A stretch of DNA of 59,188 nucleotides from contig NZ_JRJG01000019.1 in the NCBI RefSeq assembly GCF_000759435.1, forward strand, positions 1 to 59,188, read 5' to 3'. Each line of letters opens with the position of its first letter. Position 1 is the first letter of the stretch. The stretch comes from Hoeflea sp. BAL378. GTDB taxonomy: Bacteria > Pseudomonadota > Alphaproteobacteria > Rhizobiales > Rhizobiaceae. This document shows, piece by piece, positions 1 to 9,273 of the stretch. A model generated the notes under the pieces. It saw nothing but the letters and a program-made list of their open reading frames with translations, did no database searches and was not told the origin of the DNA. The position numbers and the translations under genes were made by a program.

Positions 1-64
1 GCGCGGCGGGCAAATCAAGCGGCGCCGGCCGCGGCAGGCCCGGCAGGTGGGCGGCCGTGTCGGG

Positions 65-400
65 TCAGGCGAGAAAGAAGCCGCTCGCGAACGCCACCTG
101 CAGCACCACCACGCCCGAGCACAACGACCAGCCGGCGGCCACGAGCACCAGCACCGCGTAGAGCGCCAGCGACACCCGGCCATGGCGCCAGTTCTCGAAG
201 CCGTTGACCAGCAGCAGGCGCGGACCGACCATCGCCGCCAGAAGCAGCTCCGCCCCCAGTCTGACGGGACCACGCGCGTCCGGACGCGGCGCCGGCTCAC
301 GCCATCCGGTGAGCCGGACGACCTCGAGAACGACCCAGGACGTGGCGAAACCGGTGGCCATGGCAAAAATCGCGGTGAGGATGTCGAGCATGTAAATCAT
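65..400 (-). CDS. small membrane protein, unknown function
   Basis: Protein of 111 residues that I do not recognise. Hydrophobic stretches lie at about residues 5-27, 47-66 and 75-110, separated by an Arg/Pro/Asp-rich loop, so it is probably an inner-membrane protein with three or four spans. No catalytic motif is visible. The start is ATG at 400. A second in-frame ATG at 391 is equally possible and neither has a clear Shine-Dalgarno. It is divergent from the gene at 506, and the roughly 105 bp between them must hold both promoters. Small membrane proteins of this type are common in Rhizobiales (inference). Confidence 0.6.
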   Translation of the reverse strand: MIYMLDILTAIFAMATGFATSWVVLEVVRLTGWREPAPRPDARGPVRLGAELLLAAMVGPRLLLVNGFENWRHGRVSLALYAVLVLVAAGWSLCSGVVVLQVAFASGFFLA

Positions 401-505
401 TGGTTAACCATGCCGGGTTCAAGGTTGATGTCCGTTCCCCCGTCAAGCAAGCGCCGTGCCGCGGCTTGATGGCCCATTCTGGCACAGAGATCCGACTGGT
501 TGGCC

Positions 506-1246
506 ATGCCTGACACTCCCTCCGCCCCGCGGCTTGACCATGTCCCGCTGCTGTCGCCCAGGTTCGTCTGGAAGATCACCGCGGTGGTGGCGGTCCTGTG
601 CGTGGTCACCCTCGCGATCGCCATGACCGGCAGGATGATCGGCAAGAACATCTCCCGCGCCGGCAACACGTCTGAGACGACGCTGCATGAAATCGTCATC
701 GGCAATGATGTGCTGCGCCTGCCGGCGAACGTGATCCGCTTTGAAAGCCAGCGGGTCTCCGGCGTCCAGAACGCCGTCGACACCTATTTCTCCTGGCCGG
801 GCATGAACGGCTACAGCGAGACCAGCCGCGATATCTTCAACCAGACCGGATCGGCCGACGGGCTGATCTTCGCCCGCATCGCCCAGGCGACGATGTCGCG
901 CGACATGTCGGGCCGTTTCACGCCGATCTACAAGAGGCTGACGGACGGGGCGCCGGTGGCGGGCCCGAGCGGGCTTGACTCTTTCCGGCTCCGCTCCGGC
1001 GCCGGCTACGCCAACGAACTGATGTATGTCGAACGCAGCGGGAGCACCGAGCCCTACGCCATAAGGTGCCTGGTCGAGGATGAAGCCCAGGAACCAGAGT
1101 TCAACACGCGGACCGGCTGCCAGCGCGACATCTCGATCGGCCAGGACCTGTCGGTCACCTACCGGTTCTCCATCGATCTTCTGCCGCACTGGCGCGAGAT
1201 CGAGCGCGATGTCCGCAGCCGGATCGAGCAGGCGCTGGTCAGGTGA
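506..1246 (+). CDS. membrane-anchored protein, unknown function
   Basis: Protein of 246 residues with one hydrophobic segment near the N terminus (about residues 22-44) followed by a soluble domain, so probably an inner-membrane-anchored periplasmic protein. The soluble part has a Cys-containing segment (residues about 190-207) in which two cysteines could pair, but no known enzyme motif. The start is taken at ATG 506; a TTG two codons upstream (500) is an alternative. Its last 8 bases overlap the convergent DUF3126 gene. I do not recognise the family; the coding frame is clear from length, composition and lack of competing ORFs of comparable quality. Confidence 0.6.
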   Translation: MPDTPSAPRLDHVPLLSPRFVWKITAVVAVLCVVTLAIAMTGRMIGKNISRAGNTSETTLHEIVIGNDVLRLPANVIRFESQRVSGVQNAVDTYFSWPGMNGYSETSRDIFNQTGSADGLIFARIAQATMSRDMSGRFTPIYKRLTDGAPVAGPSGLDSFRLRSGAGYANELMYVERSGSTEPYAIRCLVEDEAQEPEFNTRTGCQRDISIGQDLSVTYRFSIDLLPHWREIERDVRSRIEQALVR

Positions 1247-1445
1247 GGTCGACGTCCAGGATGGCCATCGAGAAATTGTAGGACAGGTCGCCGTCCTCGT
1301 CGTCGCGGAACACGATGCCGAGGAACTCGTCGCCGAGATAGACTTCCGCCGAATCATCCTTGCGTGGACGCGCCTTGACGACAATGCTCTGGTTGAAAAT
1401 GCGCTTGAAATAGGCGTCCAGCTTCTTGATTTCGTCGGGCTTCAC
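1239..1445 (-). CDS. DUF3126 family protein
   Basis: Small acidic protein of 68 residues that matches the DUF3126 family known mainly from Rhizobiales. The pattern is an N-terminal helix starting MKPDEIKKLDAYFKRIF, a basic strand region (VVKARPRKDD) and an acidic C-terminal part containing YLGDEFLGIVFRDDEDGD. Function is unknown. It lies immediately downstream of cysE on the same strand (118 bp gap) and overlaps the convergent gene by 8 bases. The ATG at 1445 is preceded on its strand by a GGAG-type ribosome site. Confidence 0.8.
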   Translation of the reverse strand: MKPDEIKKLDAYFKRIFNQSIVVKARPRKDDSAEVYLGDEFLGIVFRDDEDGDLSYNFSMAILDVDLT

Positions 1446-1563
1446 GGTGCTCTCCTGGGCAATTGGTATCGGCGCGCTTTTGGCACGGACGGCAGGCTAA
1501 ATCAAACCCGAGTTCGTGTTTTTGCCGGATTGCGCCTCGTGCGCCCGGGCAGGTGGGCCGGCT

Positions 1564-2388
1564 TCAGATGCCGGAAGCCAGCATCTGGTCCATTGCGCGC
1601 GAAGGCTCCTCGCATCCCGCGGTTCCAACGACGCGCGCCGGAACGCCCGCCACGGTGGAGTTCGGCGGAACCGGCTTGAGGACCACGGATCCGGCCGCGA
1701 TCCGGCTGCAATGGCCGATCTCGATGTTGCCGAGCACCTTGGCGCCGGCGCCGATGAGAACGCCGTCGCGGATCTTGGGATGCCGGTCGCCGCTTTCCTT
1801 GCCGGTGCCGCCGAGCGTGACGCCCTGCAGGATGGAGACATTGTCGCCGATGGTGGCGGTCGCGCCGACCACGAGGCCGGTGGCGTGATCGAGGAAGATG
1901 CCCTTGCCGATCCTGGCTGCCGGATTGATGTCGGTCTGGAAAATCTCCGAGGACCGGCTCTGCAGATAGAGCGCCAGGTCGACGCGCCCGCGGTTCCACA
2001 GCCAGTGGGCCAGCCGGTGAGTCTGGATCGCGTGGAAGCCCTTGAAGTAGAGCACCGGCTGGATGAAGCGCGAGCAGGCCGGATCCCGGTCATACACCGC
2101 CTGGATGTCGACGCGCAGCACCGAGCCCCATTCCGGCCAGTCGGCCAGCATTTCGAGGAACGTCTGCCGGAGCAGATTGGCCTGCAGGTCGGGATGGTCG
2201 AGACGCTCGCAGACGCGGTGAATCACCGCCTCCTCGAGCGACGGCTGGTTGAGAATGGTCGAATACAGGAACGCCGCCAGAAGCGGATCCTGTGCCACCG
2301 AGCGCTCGGCTTCCATGCGGATCGAGTCCCAGATCGGGTCGATCGCCTTGAGGGATTCTCCCACGCGCACGCCTGAATTCGCTGCCAT
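1564..2388 (-). CDS. cysE: serine O-acetyltransferase
   Basis: Cytoplasmic enzyme that acetylates L-serine with acetyl-CoA to O-acetylserine, the committed step of cysteine synthesis. The 274-residue protein has the helical SATase N-terminal domain (about residues 10-150, including IWDSIRMEAE and a helix ending in HRLAHWLWNRGR) and a left-handed beta-helix of hexapeptide repeats (about 160-250) with the conserved HATGLVVG, GVTLGGTGK and VVGVPARVV-like segments (here VAGVPARVVG). Length is normal. ATG at 2388 was chosen because a GGAGG ribosome site lies 7-8 bases upstream; the open frame extends further upstream but with shadow sequence. It is divergent from the enoyl-CoA hydratase gene. Confidence 0.95.
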   Translation of the reverse strand: MAANSGVRVGESLKAIDPIWDSIRMEAERSVAQDPLLAAFLYSTILNQPSLEEAVIHRVCERLDHPDLQANLLRQTFLEMLADWPEWGSVLRVDIQAVYDRDPACSRFIQPVLYFKGFHAIQTHRLAHWLWNRGRVDLALYLQSRSSEIFQTDINPAARIGKGIFLDHATGLVVGATATIGDNVSILQGVTLGGTGKESGDRHPKIRDGVLIGAGAKVLGNIEIGHCSRIAAGSVVLKPVPPNSTVAGVPARVVGTAGCEEPSRAMDQMLASGI

Positions 2389-2461
2389 TGCCGCCTCCGG
2401 GCTGGTTTGCAATCCCCCCGAAGATAAGACACAAAGCAAAAAAAACAAATGGCGGGATGAA

Positions 2462-3268
2462 ATGGACGAAAAAAATACCTTTGCCGACGGCGCCATCCTG
2501 GCCGCCGTCGCGGACACCGGGATCGGCCGGCTGACCCTCAACCGCGCCGAAAAGCGCAATGCACTCAATGATTCGATGTGGCGCGCCCTGCCCACGGCGC
2601 TGGCCTGGCTGGTGGAGCCCGGCGCTGCCCGCGTGGTCGTCATCGAGGGCGCGGGCGGCCGCGATTTCTCGGCCGGCGCCGATATCGGCGAGTTCGGGAC
2701 GCTGCGCAAGGACGCAGGCACCGCGCGCGACTATGAGAGCGCCAATTCGGCGGCGTTCGCTGCGATCCGCACCTCGCCGGTCCCCGTCATCGCGGCGATC
2801 CGCGGCATCTGCTTCGGCGGCGGCTTCGGCATCGCCGCGGCGGCCGACCTGAGGCTCGCCGACGAGACCGCCCGCTTCGCCATTCCCGCGGCCCGTCTCG
2901 GCCTCGCCTATCCGCCCGATGCGGTGCAGGATCTGGTGCGCGCGCTCGGCGACCAGCGCGCGCGCCACGCGCTGTTTTCCGCGCAGGAAATACCGGCCCG
3001 GACGGCGTTCGACTGCGGCTGCCTTTTCTCGCTCTGTCCGGCAGACGAACTCGAAGCGGCGGTCACCGCCCTCGCCCTGGCCATCGCCAGCGCCGCGCCG
3101 TTGTCGGTCCGCGCCTCAAAGGCCGCGATCGCAGCGCACGCGACGCCCTCACAGGGGAGCCAGCAGCAGGCGGCAAGGCTCGCCGCCGCCACCTTCGACA
3201 GCGCCGATTACGCCGAGGGCCGCCGCGCCTTCATGGAAAAGAGGAAAGCCGCCTTCACCGGGCGGTGA
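2462..3268 (+). CDS. enoyl-CoA hydratase/isomerase family protein
   Basis: Crotonase-fold protein of 268 residues. The N-terminal part shows the family pattern LTLNRAEKRNALN (about residues 25-37), the first oxyanion-hole segment FSAGADIGEF (about 70-80) and the second glycine-rich segment ICFGGGFGIA (about 118-127). Such enzymes hydrate or isomerise enoyl-CoA thioesters in fatty-acid or aromatic catabolism; the exact substrate cannot be told. The catalytic Glu positions of classical ECH are not clearly conserved, so an isomerase or decarboxylase-type member is possible. ATG at 2462 follows a GGCGGG site. The gene is convergent with the hydrolase pair at 3255-4954, overlapping by 14 bases. 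Confidence 0.85.
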   Translation: MDEKNTFADGAILAAVADTGIGRLTLNRAEKRNALNDSMWRALPTALAWLVEPGAARVVVIEGAGGRDFSAGADIGEFGTLRKDAGTARDYESANSAAFAAIRTSPVPVIAAIRGICFGGGFGIAAAADLRLADETARFAIPAARLGLAYPPDAVQDLVRALGDQRARHALFSAQEIPARTAFDCGCLFSLCPADELEAAVTALALAIASAAPLSVRASKAAIAAHATPSQGSQQQAARLAAATFDSADYAEGRRAFMEKRKAAFTGR

Positions 3269-4163
3269 GCGCCGCGGTCCGGCCTTCGAGCGTGTCGAGG
3301 AAGCCCAGCACCGCGTCGTTGAAGGCGTCGTTGCGGTCGCCCGCGACCATGTGGCCGGCGCCCGACACATCCACGAACGCGGCATGCGGAACCATCTCGC
3401 GAAAGGCCTCGACCGCCTCTTCCGTCACCAGTTCGGATTGTTGCCCGCGCACCAGCAGCACCGGACATTGAAGGCTCCGCGCCGCCGCGATCATATCCTG
3501 CTGGATGGCCTCGCCGCCGGTGTTGATGGTGCGCGGCCCGTCGATGAAGGCCGGGTCCCAGTGCCAGCGGTAGCGGCCGTCGGCGCCCTTGCGCAGGTTC
3601 TTGGCCAGGCCCTCGAGCGAGCGCCGGGGCGGCCGGTTGGGCAGATAGGCGGCGATGGCCGCGGCCGCCTCTTCCAAGGTCGCGAAGCCCTCGCGCATCC
3701 GCGCCGCCATGAAGCCCTGGACCTTGCTCACCCCGTCGGCATCCATGTGCGGCGTGATGTCGACCAGCACCAGCCCGGCGATGAGCCCCGCCCCGCCGCG
3801 ATGGCTGGCGAGCAGGCCCGAAATGCCGCCCAGCGACGCCCCCACCAGCACCGGCGCCGCGCCGCAAAGGGCCGCGATGTCGCGGCAGACCGCGACGGTG
3901 TCGTCGGCGTAATCCTCGGTGGCATAGGCCAGGTCCCCGACCCATTCGCTGCCGCCGTGGCCGCGCTGGTCGATGGTGAAGGCCGTGTGCCCCGAATCGG
4001 CGATGCGCCGCGCCGCGCCACCCCAGGCGTGGCGTGTCTGCCCGCCGCCATGCAGCAGCAGCACCGGATTGCCATGCTCGACGCCGCGGGGCTCGTGCAG
4101 GTCGCCGGCGAGCCGGTTGCCGGAATGTCCGTGGAATTCCACGGCCCTCTTGAGGTTCTTCAT
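3255..4163 (-). CDS. alpha/beta hydrolase
   Basis: Alpha/beta-hydrolase of 302 residues. The oxyanion segment LLLHGGGQTRHAW lies at about residues 35-47, the RGHGGS motif at about 67-72, and the nucleophile elbow GASLGG puts the catalytic Ser at residue 110. The acid lies within the segment after LLVRGQQSELV and the catalytic His in SGAGHMVAGD (about 268-277). There is no signal peptide, so it is cytoplasmic. Substrate unknown. Its ATG overlaps the stop of the upstream hydrolase gene (4160-4163, ATGA), so the two are translationally coupled. Confidence 0.88.
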   Translation of the reverse strand: MKNLKRAVEFHGHSGNRLAGDLHEPRGVEHGNPVLLLHGGGQTRHAWGGAARRIADSGHTAFTIDQRGHGGSEWVGDLAYATEDYADDTVAVCRDIAALCGAAPVLVGASLGGISGLLASHRGGAGLIAGLVLVDITPHMDADGVSKVQGFMAARMREGFATLEEAAAAIAAYLPNRPPRRSLEGLAKNLRKGADGRYRWHWDPAFIDGPRTINTGGEAIQQDMIAAARSLQCPVLLVRGQQSELVTEEAVEAFREMVPHAAFVDVSGAGHMVAGDRNDAFNDAVLGFLDTLEGRTAALTAR

Positions 4164-4954
4164 GCCGGCCGTCCCGCTTCGATCTCGTCATAGAAGGCGA
4201 GCACCGCGGCCTTGAACACCTTGTCGCCGACGGCAAGCATGTGGTCGCGCCGGGGTATGTCGACGAATCTCCCGTCAGGCAACAACCGTGCGAGTTCCTC
4301 GGCCGACCCGGCGATGTCGTCCCTGGTGCCGACGCCGATCAGCACAGGCATGGTCAGGCGCGCCAGATCCTCGCGGCTGACAAGCGTCCGCGAGGTGCTG
4401 ATGCAGGCGGCGAGCGCCAGCCGGTCGCTCTTCGTCTGCTCGGCGAAGGCGCGGAACATTCGGCCCCGTTCGTCGCTGACATCGTCGAGCGAGGGCGCGC
4501 GCAGGGCCGCGGCGATCGGATCCCAGTCGCCGACCCCGTCGACCATGCCCATGCCGAGACCGCCGAACACCAGCGACCGGACAAGCTCGGGCCGGGCGAG
4601 CGCCAGGAACGCCGAGATCCGCGCGCCCATGGAATAGCCCATCACATGGGCCGAACCGATTCGGAGCTCGTCCAGCAGCCCGGCAGCATCCGCCGCCATG
4701 GTCTCGGGGTGGTAGGCTTCGGGATCATGCGGCTTGGACGATTCGCCGTGGCCGCGATTGTCAAGCGCGATCACCCGGTAGCCCGCCTGCTCCAGCGTCT
4801 TGAACCAGCCCGGGAACACCCAGTTGACATGTGCGGTGGAGGCAAAGCCGTGGATCAGCAGCACCGGCGCGCCCTCGGGGTCTCCCGCCTCATACCAGGC
4901 GATATCCATGTCGCCGGACGTGAAACGTCCGGCCTGCAAACGATCGAGATTCAT
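4160..4954 (-). CDS. alpha/beta hydrolase
   Basis: Second alpha/beta-hydrolase, 264 residues. Visible motifs are LLIHGFASTAHVNW (oxyanion hole, about 32-45), DNRGHGESSKP (about 65-75), the nucleophile elbow GYSMGA with Ser108, an acid in the GTRDD segment and the catalytic His in RRDHMLAVGD near the C terminus. The cap region resembles small-molecule ester or haloperoxidase-like hydrolases; no substrate can be assigned. It is the first gene of a two-gene operon with the hydrolase at 3255-4163 (4-base overlap) and is divergent from the zinc-finger gene at 5132. Confidence 0.88.
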   Translation of the reverse strand: MNLDRLQAGRFTSGDMDIAWYEAGDPEGAPVLLIHGFASTAHVNWVFPGWFKTLEQAGYRVIALDNRGHGESSKPHDPEAYHPETMAADAAGLLDELRIGSAHVMGYSMGARISAFLALARPELVRSLVFGGLGMGMVDGVGDWDPIAAALRAPSLDDVSDERGRMFRAFAEQTKSDRLALAACISTSRTLVSREDLARLTMPVLIGVGTRDDIAGSAEELARLLPDGRFVDIPRRDHMLAVGDKVFKAAVLAFYDEIEAGRPA

Positions 4955-5131
4955 CTGATGTCCCTTTCACACCCTACCTAACCCAATCGGCGGCCGTTGC
5001 AAATGTCGCGCCGCGGCATCCGTGATCGGGCGCGGCTCCCGCCCGGGGAAAACAGCCGATTCCGCGCTACACATTTGCCGGTGGTGCGTATATGGTCTCG
5101 CCACATCGAGATCGACGCGACGGAGACAGGC

Positions 5132-5377
5132 ATGGCCGACCATAAAATCCCGCATTTCCAGAATGATGCGGGCCATTCCGCCATCGAGATTGGCGTCAGG
5201 GAATTCATGTGCGTGGGCGCCAATCCGCCCTACGACCATCCGCACATTTTCCTTGATATGGGGTCGGACGTGGAAAAAGTCTGCCCCTACTGCTCGACGC
5301 TGTACAAGTTCAATGCCGCCCTGGCCGACGACCAAACGGTGCCGGCCGGCTGCGCGTGGAAGTACAAGGCGGCCTGA
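5132..5377 (+). CDS. CHCC-type zinc-finger protein (NDUFS6-like)
   Basis: Protein of 81 residues matching the zf-CHCC family, the bacterial counterpart of the mitochondrial complex I subunit NDUFS6. The zinc ligands are Cys27 (FMCVGANPPYDHPH), His36 or His38, and Cys51/Cys54 (VCPYCSTLYKF), a normal full-length arrangement. It probably binds zinc and associates with NADH dehydrogenase, but that is inferred from the family. ATG at 5132 is preceded by GGAGACAGG. The upstream 177 bp separate it from the divergent hydrolase pair; the FAD monooxygenase follows 32 bp downstream and may be co-transcribed. Confidence 0.88.
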   Translation: MADHKIPHFQNDAGHSAIEIGVREFMCVGANPPYDHPHIFLDMGSDVEKVCPYCSTLYKFNAALADDQTVPAGCAWKYKAA

Positions 5378-5409
5378 CCGGAATTATCGGGACGGACCCG
5401 GAGGGCACA

Positions 5410-6582
5410 ATGCCTGCCCACACCATCACCATTGTCGGGGCGGGAATCGCCGGGCTCACCACCGCCCTCACCTTCGCGGGCAAGGGCTATGAGGTCGACA
5501 TCGTCGAACAGGCGGAGACGCTGAGCGAGCTCGGCGCCGGCCTGCAGATTTCCCCCAATGCCAGCCGGATCCTGATCGACCTTGGCCTCGGCGACGCGCT
5601 GGCCGGGGCGATGATCCGCCCCGAGGAGATCTCGCTGGTGTCGGGCCTGTCGCTGCGCAAGATCGCCCATGTGCCTTGCGGCGCCTTCGCCGCGCAACGA
5701 TGGGGCGCGCCCTACGGCGTGATGCACCGCGCCGACCTGCAGGCGATGCTGCTGCGGGCGGTCGAGGCCGAACCCCGCTGCAGATTGCATCTTGGCCAGC
5801 GCATCGAGGACGGCGAGATCGCCTCAATGCACGCCCGCTTCGGCCAGCCGGCGCTGACAGTCGGTGCCGACGGCGTCTGGTCGCAGACCCGCCGCCTGGT
5901 TCCCGGCGCCTTGGTGCCGAATTTTTCCGGCCTGGTGGCCTGGCGCTTCATGATGCCGGACGACAGCGGCCGCGCGGTGCTGGACAAGCGCAACGTGACG
6001 GCCTTTCTCGGTCCCAACGCGCATCTGGTGGCCTATCCGGTGGATGGCGGCCGGGCGATCAACATGATCGCCATCACCCGGGGCATGGATCCGGGACGGA
6101 CCTGGGCGCAGCGCGAGGATCCGTCCGATCGCAGGGTCCTGCTGGACGCCTTCGCGGGCTGGCATCCCGATCTGCTGTCGCTGTTCCGCCAGGCGCCGCA
6201 AATGACCTGGTGGCCGCTGTTCGGCGTGCCCGACGGCCGATGGAGCAACGATGCCGGCACGATCCTGATCGGCGACGCGGCCCATGCCATGACCCCCTTC
6301 GCGGCCCAGGGCGCGGCGATGGCGATCGAGGACGGCTACGAGCTGGCGCAGGCCTTTTCGGCCGCGCCCGCCAGCGCCAGGGGCCGGGCCTTGGCGGACT
6401 ACGAGACCCACCGCCGGGCCCGCATCGGCCGGGCCCGGAAGCGCGCCGCCTTCAACAAGTTCGCCTATCATGCCCGCGGCCCGGTGCGGCTCGGGCGCGA
6501 CCTGGTGCTGGCCGTCAAGAGCCCGCAGAGCCTGGCGCGCGACCTCGACTGGCTCTACGGCTACCGCGCCGCGGGCCTTTAG
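5410..6582 (+). CDS. FAD-dependent monooxygenase (salicylate hydroxylase-like)
   Basis: Flavoprotein hydroxylase of 390 residues (PHBH fold). The FAD-binding motif is VGAGIAGLTTA (about residues 9-19), followed by the acidic ribose-binding residue in VDIVEQAE. The DG motif appears as GADGVWSQTRR (about 155-165), and the second FAD site is IGDAAHAMTPFAAQGA (about 282-297). The family oxidises aromatic or related substrates with NAD(P)H and O2; substrate unknown. ATG at 5410 was chosen over the longer frame because MPAHTITIVG starts directly before the Rossmann strand and a GGAGGG site lies upstream. It ends convergently with the next gene (4-base overlap). Confidence 0.9.
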   Translation: MPAHTITIVGAGIAGLTTALTFAGKGYEVDIVEQAETLSELGAGLQISPNASRILIDLGLGDALAGAMIRPEEISLVSGLSLRKIAHVPCGAFAAQRWGAPYGVMHRADLQAMLLRAVEAEPRCRLHLGQRIEDGEIASMHARFGQPALTVGADGVWSQTRRLVPGALVPNFSGLVAWRFMMPDDSGRAVLDKRNVTAFLGPNAHLVAYPVDGGRAINMIAITRGMDPGRTWAQREDPSDRRVLLDAFAGWHPDLLSLFRQAPQMTWWPLFGVPDGRWSNDAGTILIGDAAHAMTPFAAQGAAMAIEDGYELAQAFSAAPASARGRALADYETHRRARIGRARKRAAFNKFAYHARGPVRLGRDLVLAVKSPQSLARDLDWLYGYRAAGL

Positions 6583-7313
6583 TCCCGAACACCGTCCCCG
6601 TTGTGCAGCCTCAGGCTGGCCGTAAGCAGGCCGGGCAACGGCGTCCACCAGCCGGTCGTGAGCCCCGCCTGCCGGAGCACCGCCGCAGTCCAGACATTGC
6701 AGCCGGCCAGCGCATTGAAGGAGCCTTCCGCCTCGTAGAACAGGTCGTATTCGCCATAGGACGAGTCCGGCACGACGATGCGACGCCCGCCGCCGTCGAG
6801 GCTGAAGCTCGCAAGCACCGCCCGCACCAGGGCCTCGAAGGACGCCTCGTCGAGTTCGAGTTCGGTGACCGAGGGGTGAGCCGGATCGATGTCGCCGCCA
6901 AGACCGATATGCATGACCGAGCGGTCGAGCGTCAGCGCCTTGAACAACGGGCCCGGCTTGAGTTCGGACCAGGTCGGCGTTTCGATGTAGAAGGCGCGGC
7001 TGCCCCATCCGGCGAGAACATAGGCGACGCCGGGCTGGCCCGGATCGAGACCGTCTCCGGCCATGAAGCCGAATCGCTCGACGATGTCCGGGCTGGCCGG
7101 CAGCGCCAGATCGGTATGGATTGCCGACGACAGGACCAAGACCGTGCGGGTGGCCGGCTGGCTTGGCTCGCCGGCGGCCTGCGCACCGGCGCCGGACGGC
7201 AGAAGCGGCCGCGGCAGCAAGGTGCCGAGGCCGAGCGCGACCGCTGTAATCAGCACCGCACCGAACAGATACCGCACTGCCCGGAACCGCGGGGGCGCGG
7301 CTCCCGAAGCCAC
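6579..7313 (-). CDS. TIGR02117/DUF2459 family protein
   Basis: Protein of 244 residues with a hydrophobic N-terminal segment (about residues 13-34) that is either a signal peptide or membrane anchor, so the rest is expected in the periplasm. The conserved pattern of the DUF2459 (TIGR02117) family is visible: SSAIHTDLALP, GWGSRAFYIETPTW, and GCNVWTA with a conserved cysteine (about 201). Biochemical function is unknown. The start is GTG at 7313 with a poor ribosome site; a GTG at 7277 is an alternative. The gene lies only 10 bases after aapP on the same strand and may be read with the aap operon. Confidence 0.78.
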   Translation of the reverse strand: MASGAAPPRFRAVRYLFGAVLITAVALGLGTLLPRPLLPSGAGAQAAGEPSQPATRTVLVLSSAIHTDLALPASPDIVERFGFMAGDGLDPGQPGVAYVLAGWGSRAFYIETPTWSELKPGPLFKALTLDRSVMHIGLGGDIDPAHPSVTELELDEASFEALVRAVLASFSLDGGGRRIVVPDSSYGEYDLFYEAEGSFNALAGCNVWTAAVLRQAGLTTGWWTPLPGLLTASLRLHNGDGVRD

Positions 7314-7323
7314 GGGAGCCGGC

Positions 7324-8121
<798 letters not shown>

Positions 8122-8136
8122 GGTTGTAGTCCCCTG

Positions 8137-9270
8137 TTATCGTTTGTGCCCGGTGTCCAGACGCCGCTCCATATAGGCGGAGTAGCGCGACATGCCGAAG
8201 CAGAAGATGAAAAAGACGAATGCGGCGAAGACGAAGCCCGTCGCCGGCGTCTGGGGCGAAATCCAGTTCGGATCGGTCATGTTCTGCTGGACGATGCCGA
8301 GCAGATCGAACAGGCCGATGATCAGAACCAGACTGGTGTCCTTGAACAGCCCGATGAAGGTGTTGACGATGCCCGGGATGACCATCTTCAGCGCCTGCGG
8401 CATGATCACCAGCCGTGTGCCCTGCCAGAAGGTCAGCGCCATGGCGTTGGCCGCCTCGTACTGGCCCTTCGGGATCGCCTGCAGGCCGCCGCGGATCACC
8501 TCGGCCATGTAGGCCGACGAGAACAGCGCCACGCCGATCAGCGCGCGCAGCAATTTGTCGAACGACACCCCGTCGGGCAGGAACAGCGGCAGCATCACCG
8601 AGGACATGAACAGAACCGTGATCAGCGGCACGCCGCGCCAGAACTCGATGAAGATGACGCAGAACATCTTGACGATCGGCATGTCCGACCGGCGTCCGAG
8701 CGCCAGCAGGATGCCGAGCGGGAAGGACACGACGATGCCGACGATGGCGACGACCAGCGTCACCAGCAGGCCGCCCCAGAGCGGCGTTTCCACCGGCTGG
8801 AGCCCGAACTGGCCGGTGAGCAGGATGAAAGCCAGCACCGGGAAGACGATCAGCAGGTAGAGGGCGTTCTCCCGCTTGTAGGGAACCGACGGAATGGCGA
8901 TCGGCACCAGGCCCGCGATCAGCAGCAGGCCCGACAGGTTGACCCGCCACCGCTCTTCCAGCGGATAGCGGCCATACATGAACTGGCCGAACTTCGCCTC
9001 GACAAAGGCCCAGCAGGCGCCCGCGCCCGGGACGATGCAGTCTTCCCGGCTTTCGCCATCCCAGACCGCGCTGATGAACGCCCAGTCGACGACCGGCGGG
9101 ATGATCCAGATGAGGAACAGGAAGGTCAGGATCGTCAGCACCGTGTCGCGCGGGGTGGCGAACAGGTTCTCCTTGAGCCACCCGCCGACCCCGCCCACCG
9201 CCATCGGCGGCGGCGTCTTCGGGCTTTCCTGGGTGCGCACATAAGCGATTGATTTTGTGTTGTGATCCAT
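8137..9270 (-). CDS. aapM: general L-amino acid ABC transporter, permease
   Basis: Inner-membrane permease of 377 residues, partner of AapQ. About eight to nine hydrophobic segments are visible, starting near residue 40 with [19 protein letters not shown]. The HisMQ-type C-terminal permease domain holds the EAA loop (about [22 protein letters not shown], in part) that docks the ATPase. The extended N-terminal half, with the periplasmic loop containing [10 protein letters not shown], is typical of AapM. It starts 3 bases after the aapQ stop, so the two are tightly linked, and is followed after 15 bases by aapP. Confidence 0.95.
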   Translation of the reverse strand: MDHNTKSIAYVRTQESPKTPPPMAVGGVGGWLKENLFATPRDTVLTILTFLFLIWIIPPVVDWAFISAVWDGESREDCIVPGAGACWAFVEAKFGQFMYGRYPLEERWRVNLSGLLLIAGLVPIAIPSVPYKRENALYLLIVFPVLAFILLTGQFGLQPVETPLWGGLLVTLVVAIVGIVVSFPLGILLALGRRSDMPIVKMFCVIFIEFWRGVPLITVLFMSSVMLPLFLPDGVSFDKLLRALIGVALFSSAYMAEVIRGGLQAIPKGQYEAANAMALTFWQGTRLVIMPQALKMVIPGIVNTFIGLFKDTSLVLIIGLFDLLGIVQQNMTDPNWISPQTPATGFVFAAFVFFIFCFGMSRYSAYMERRLDTGHKR

Positions 9271-9273
9271 GGC

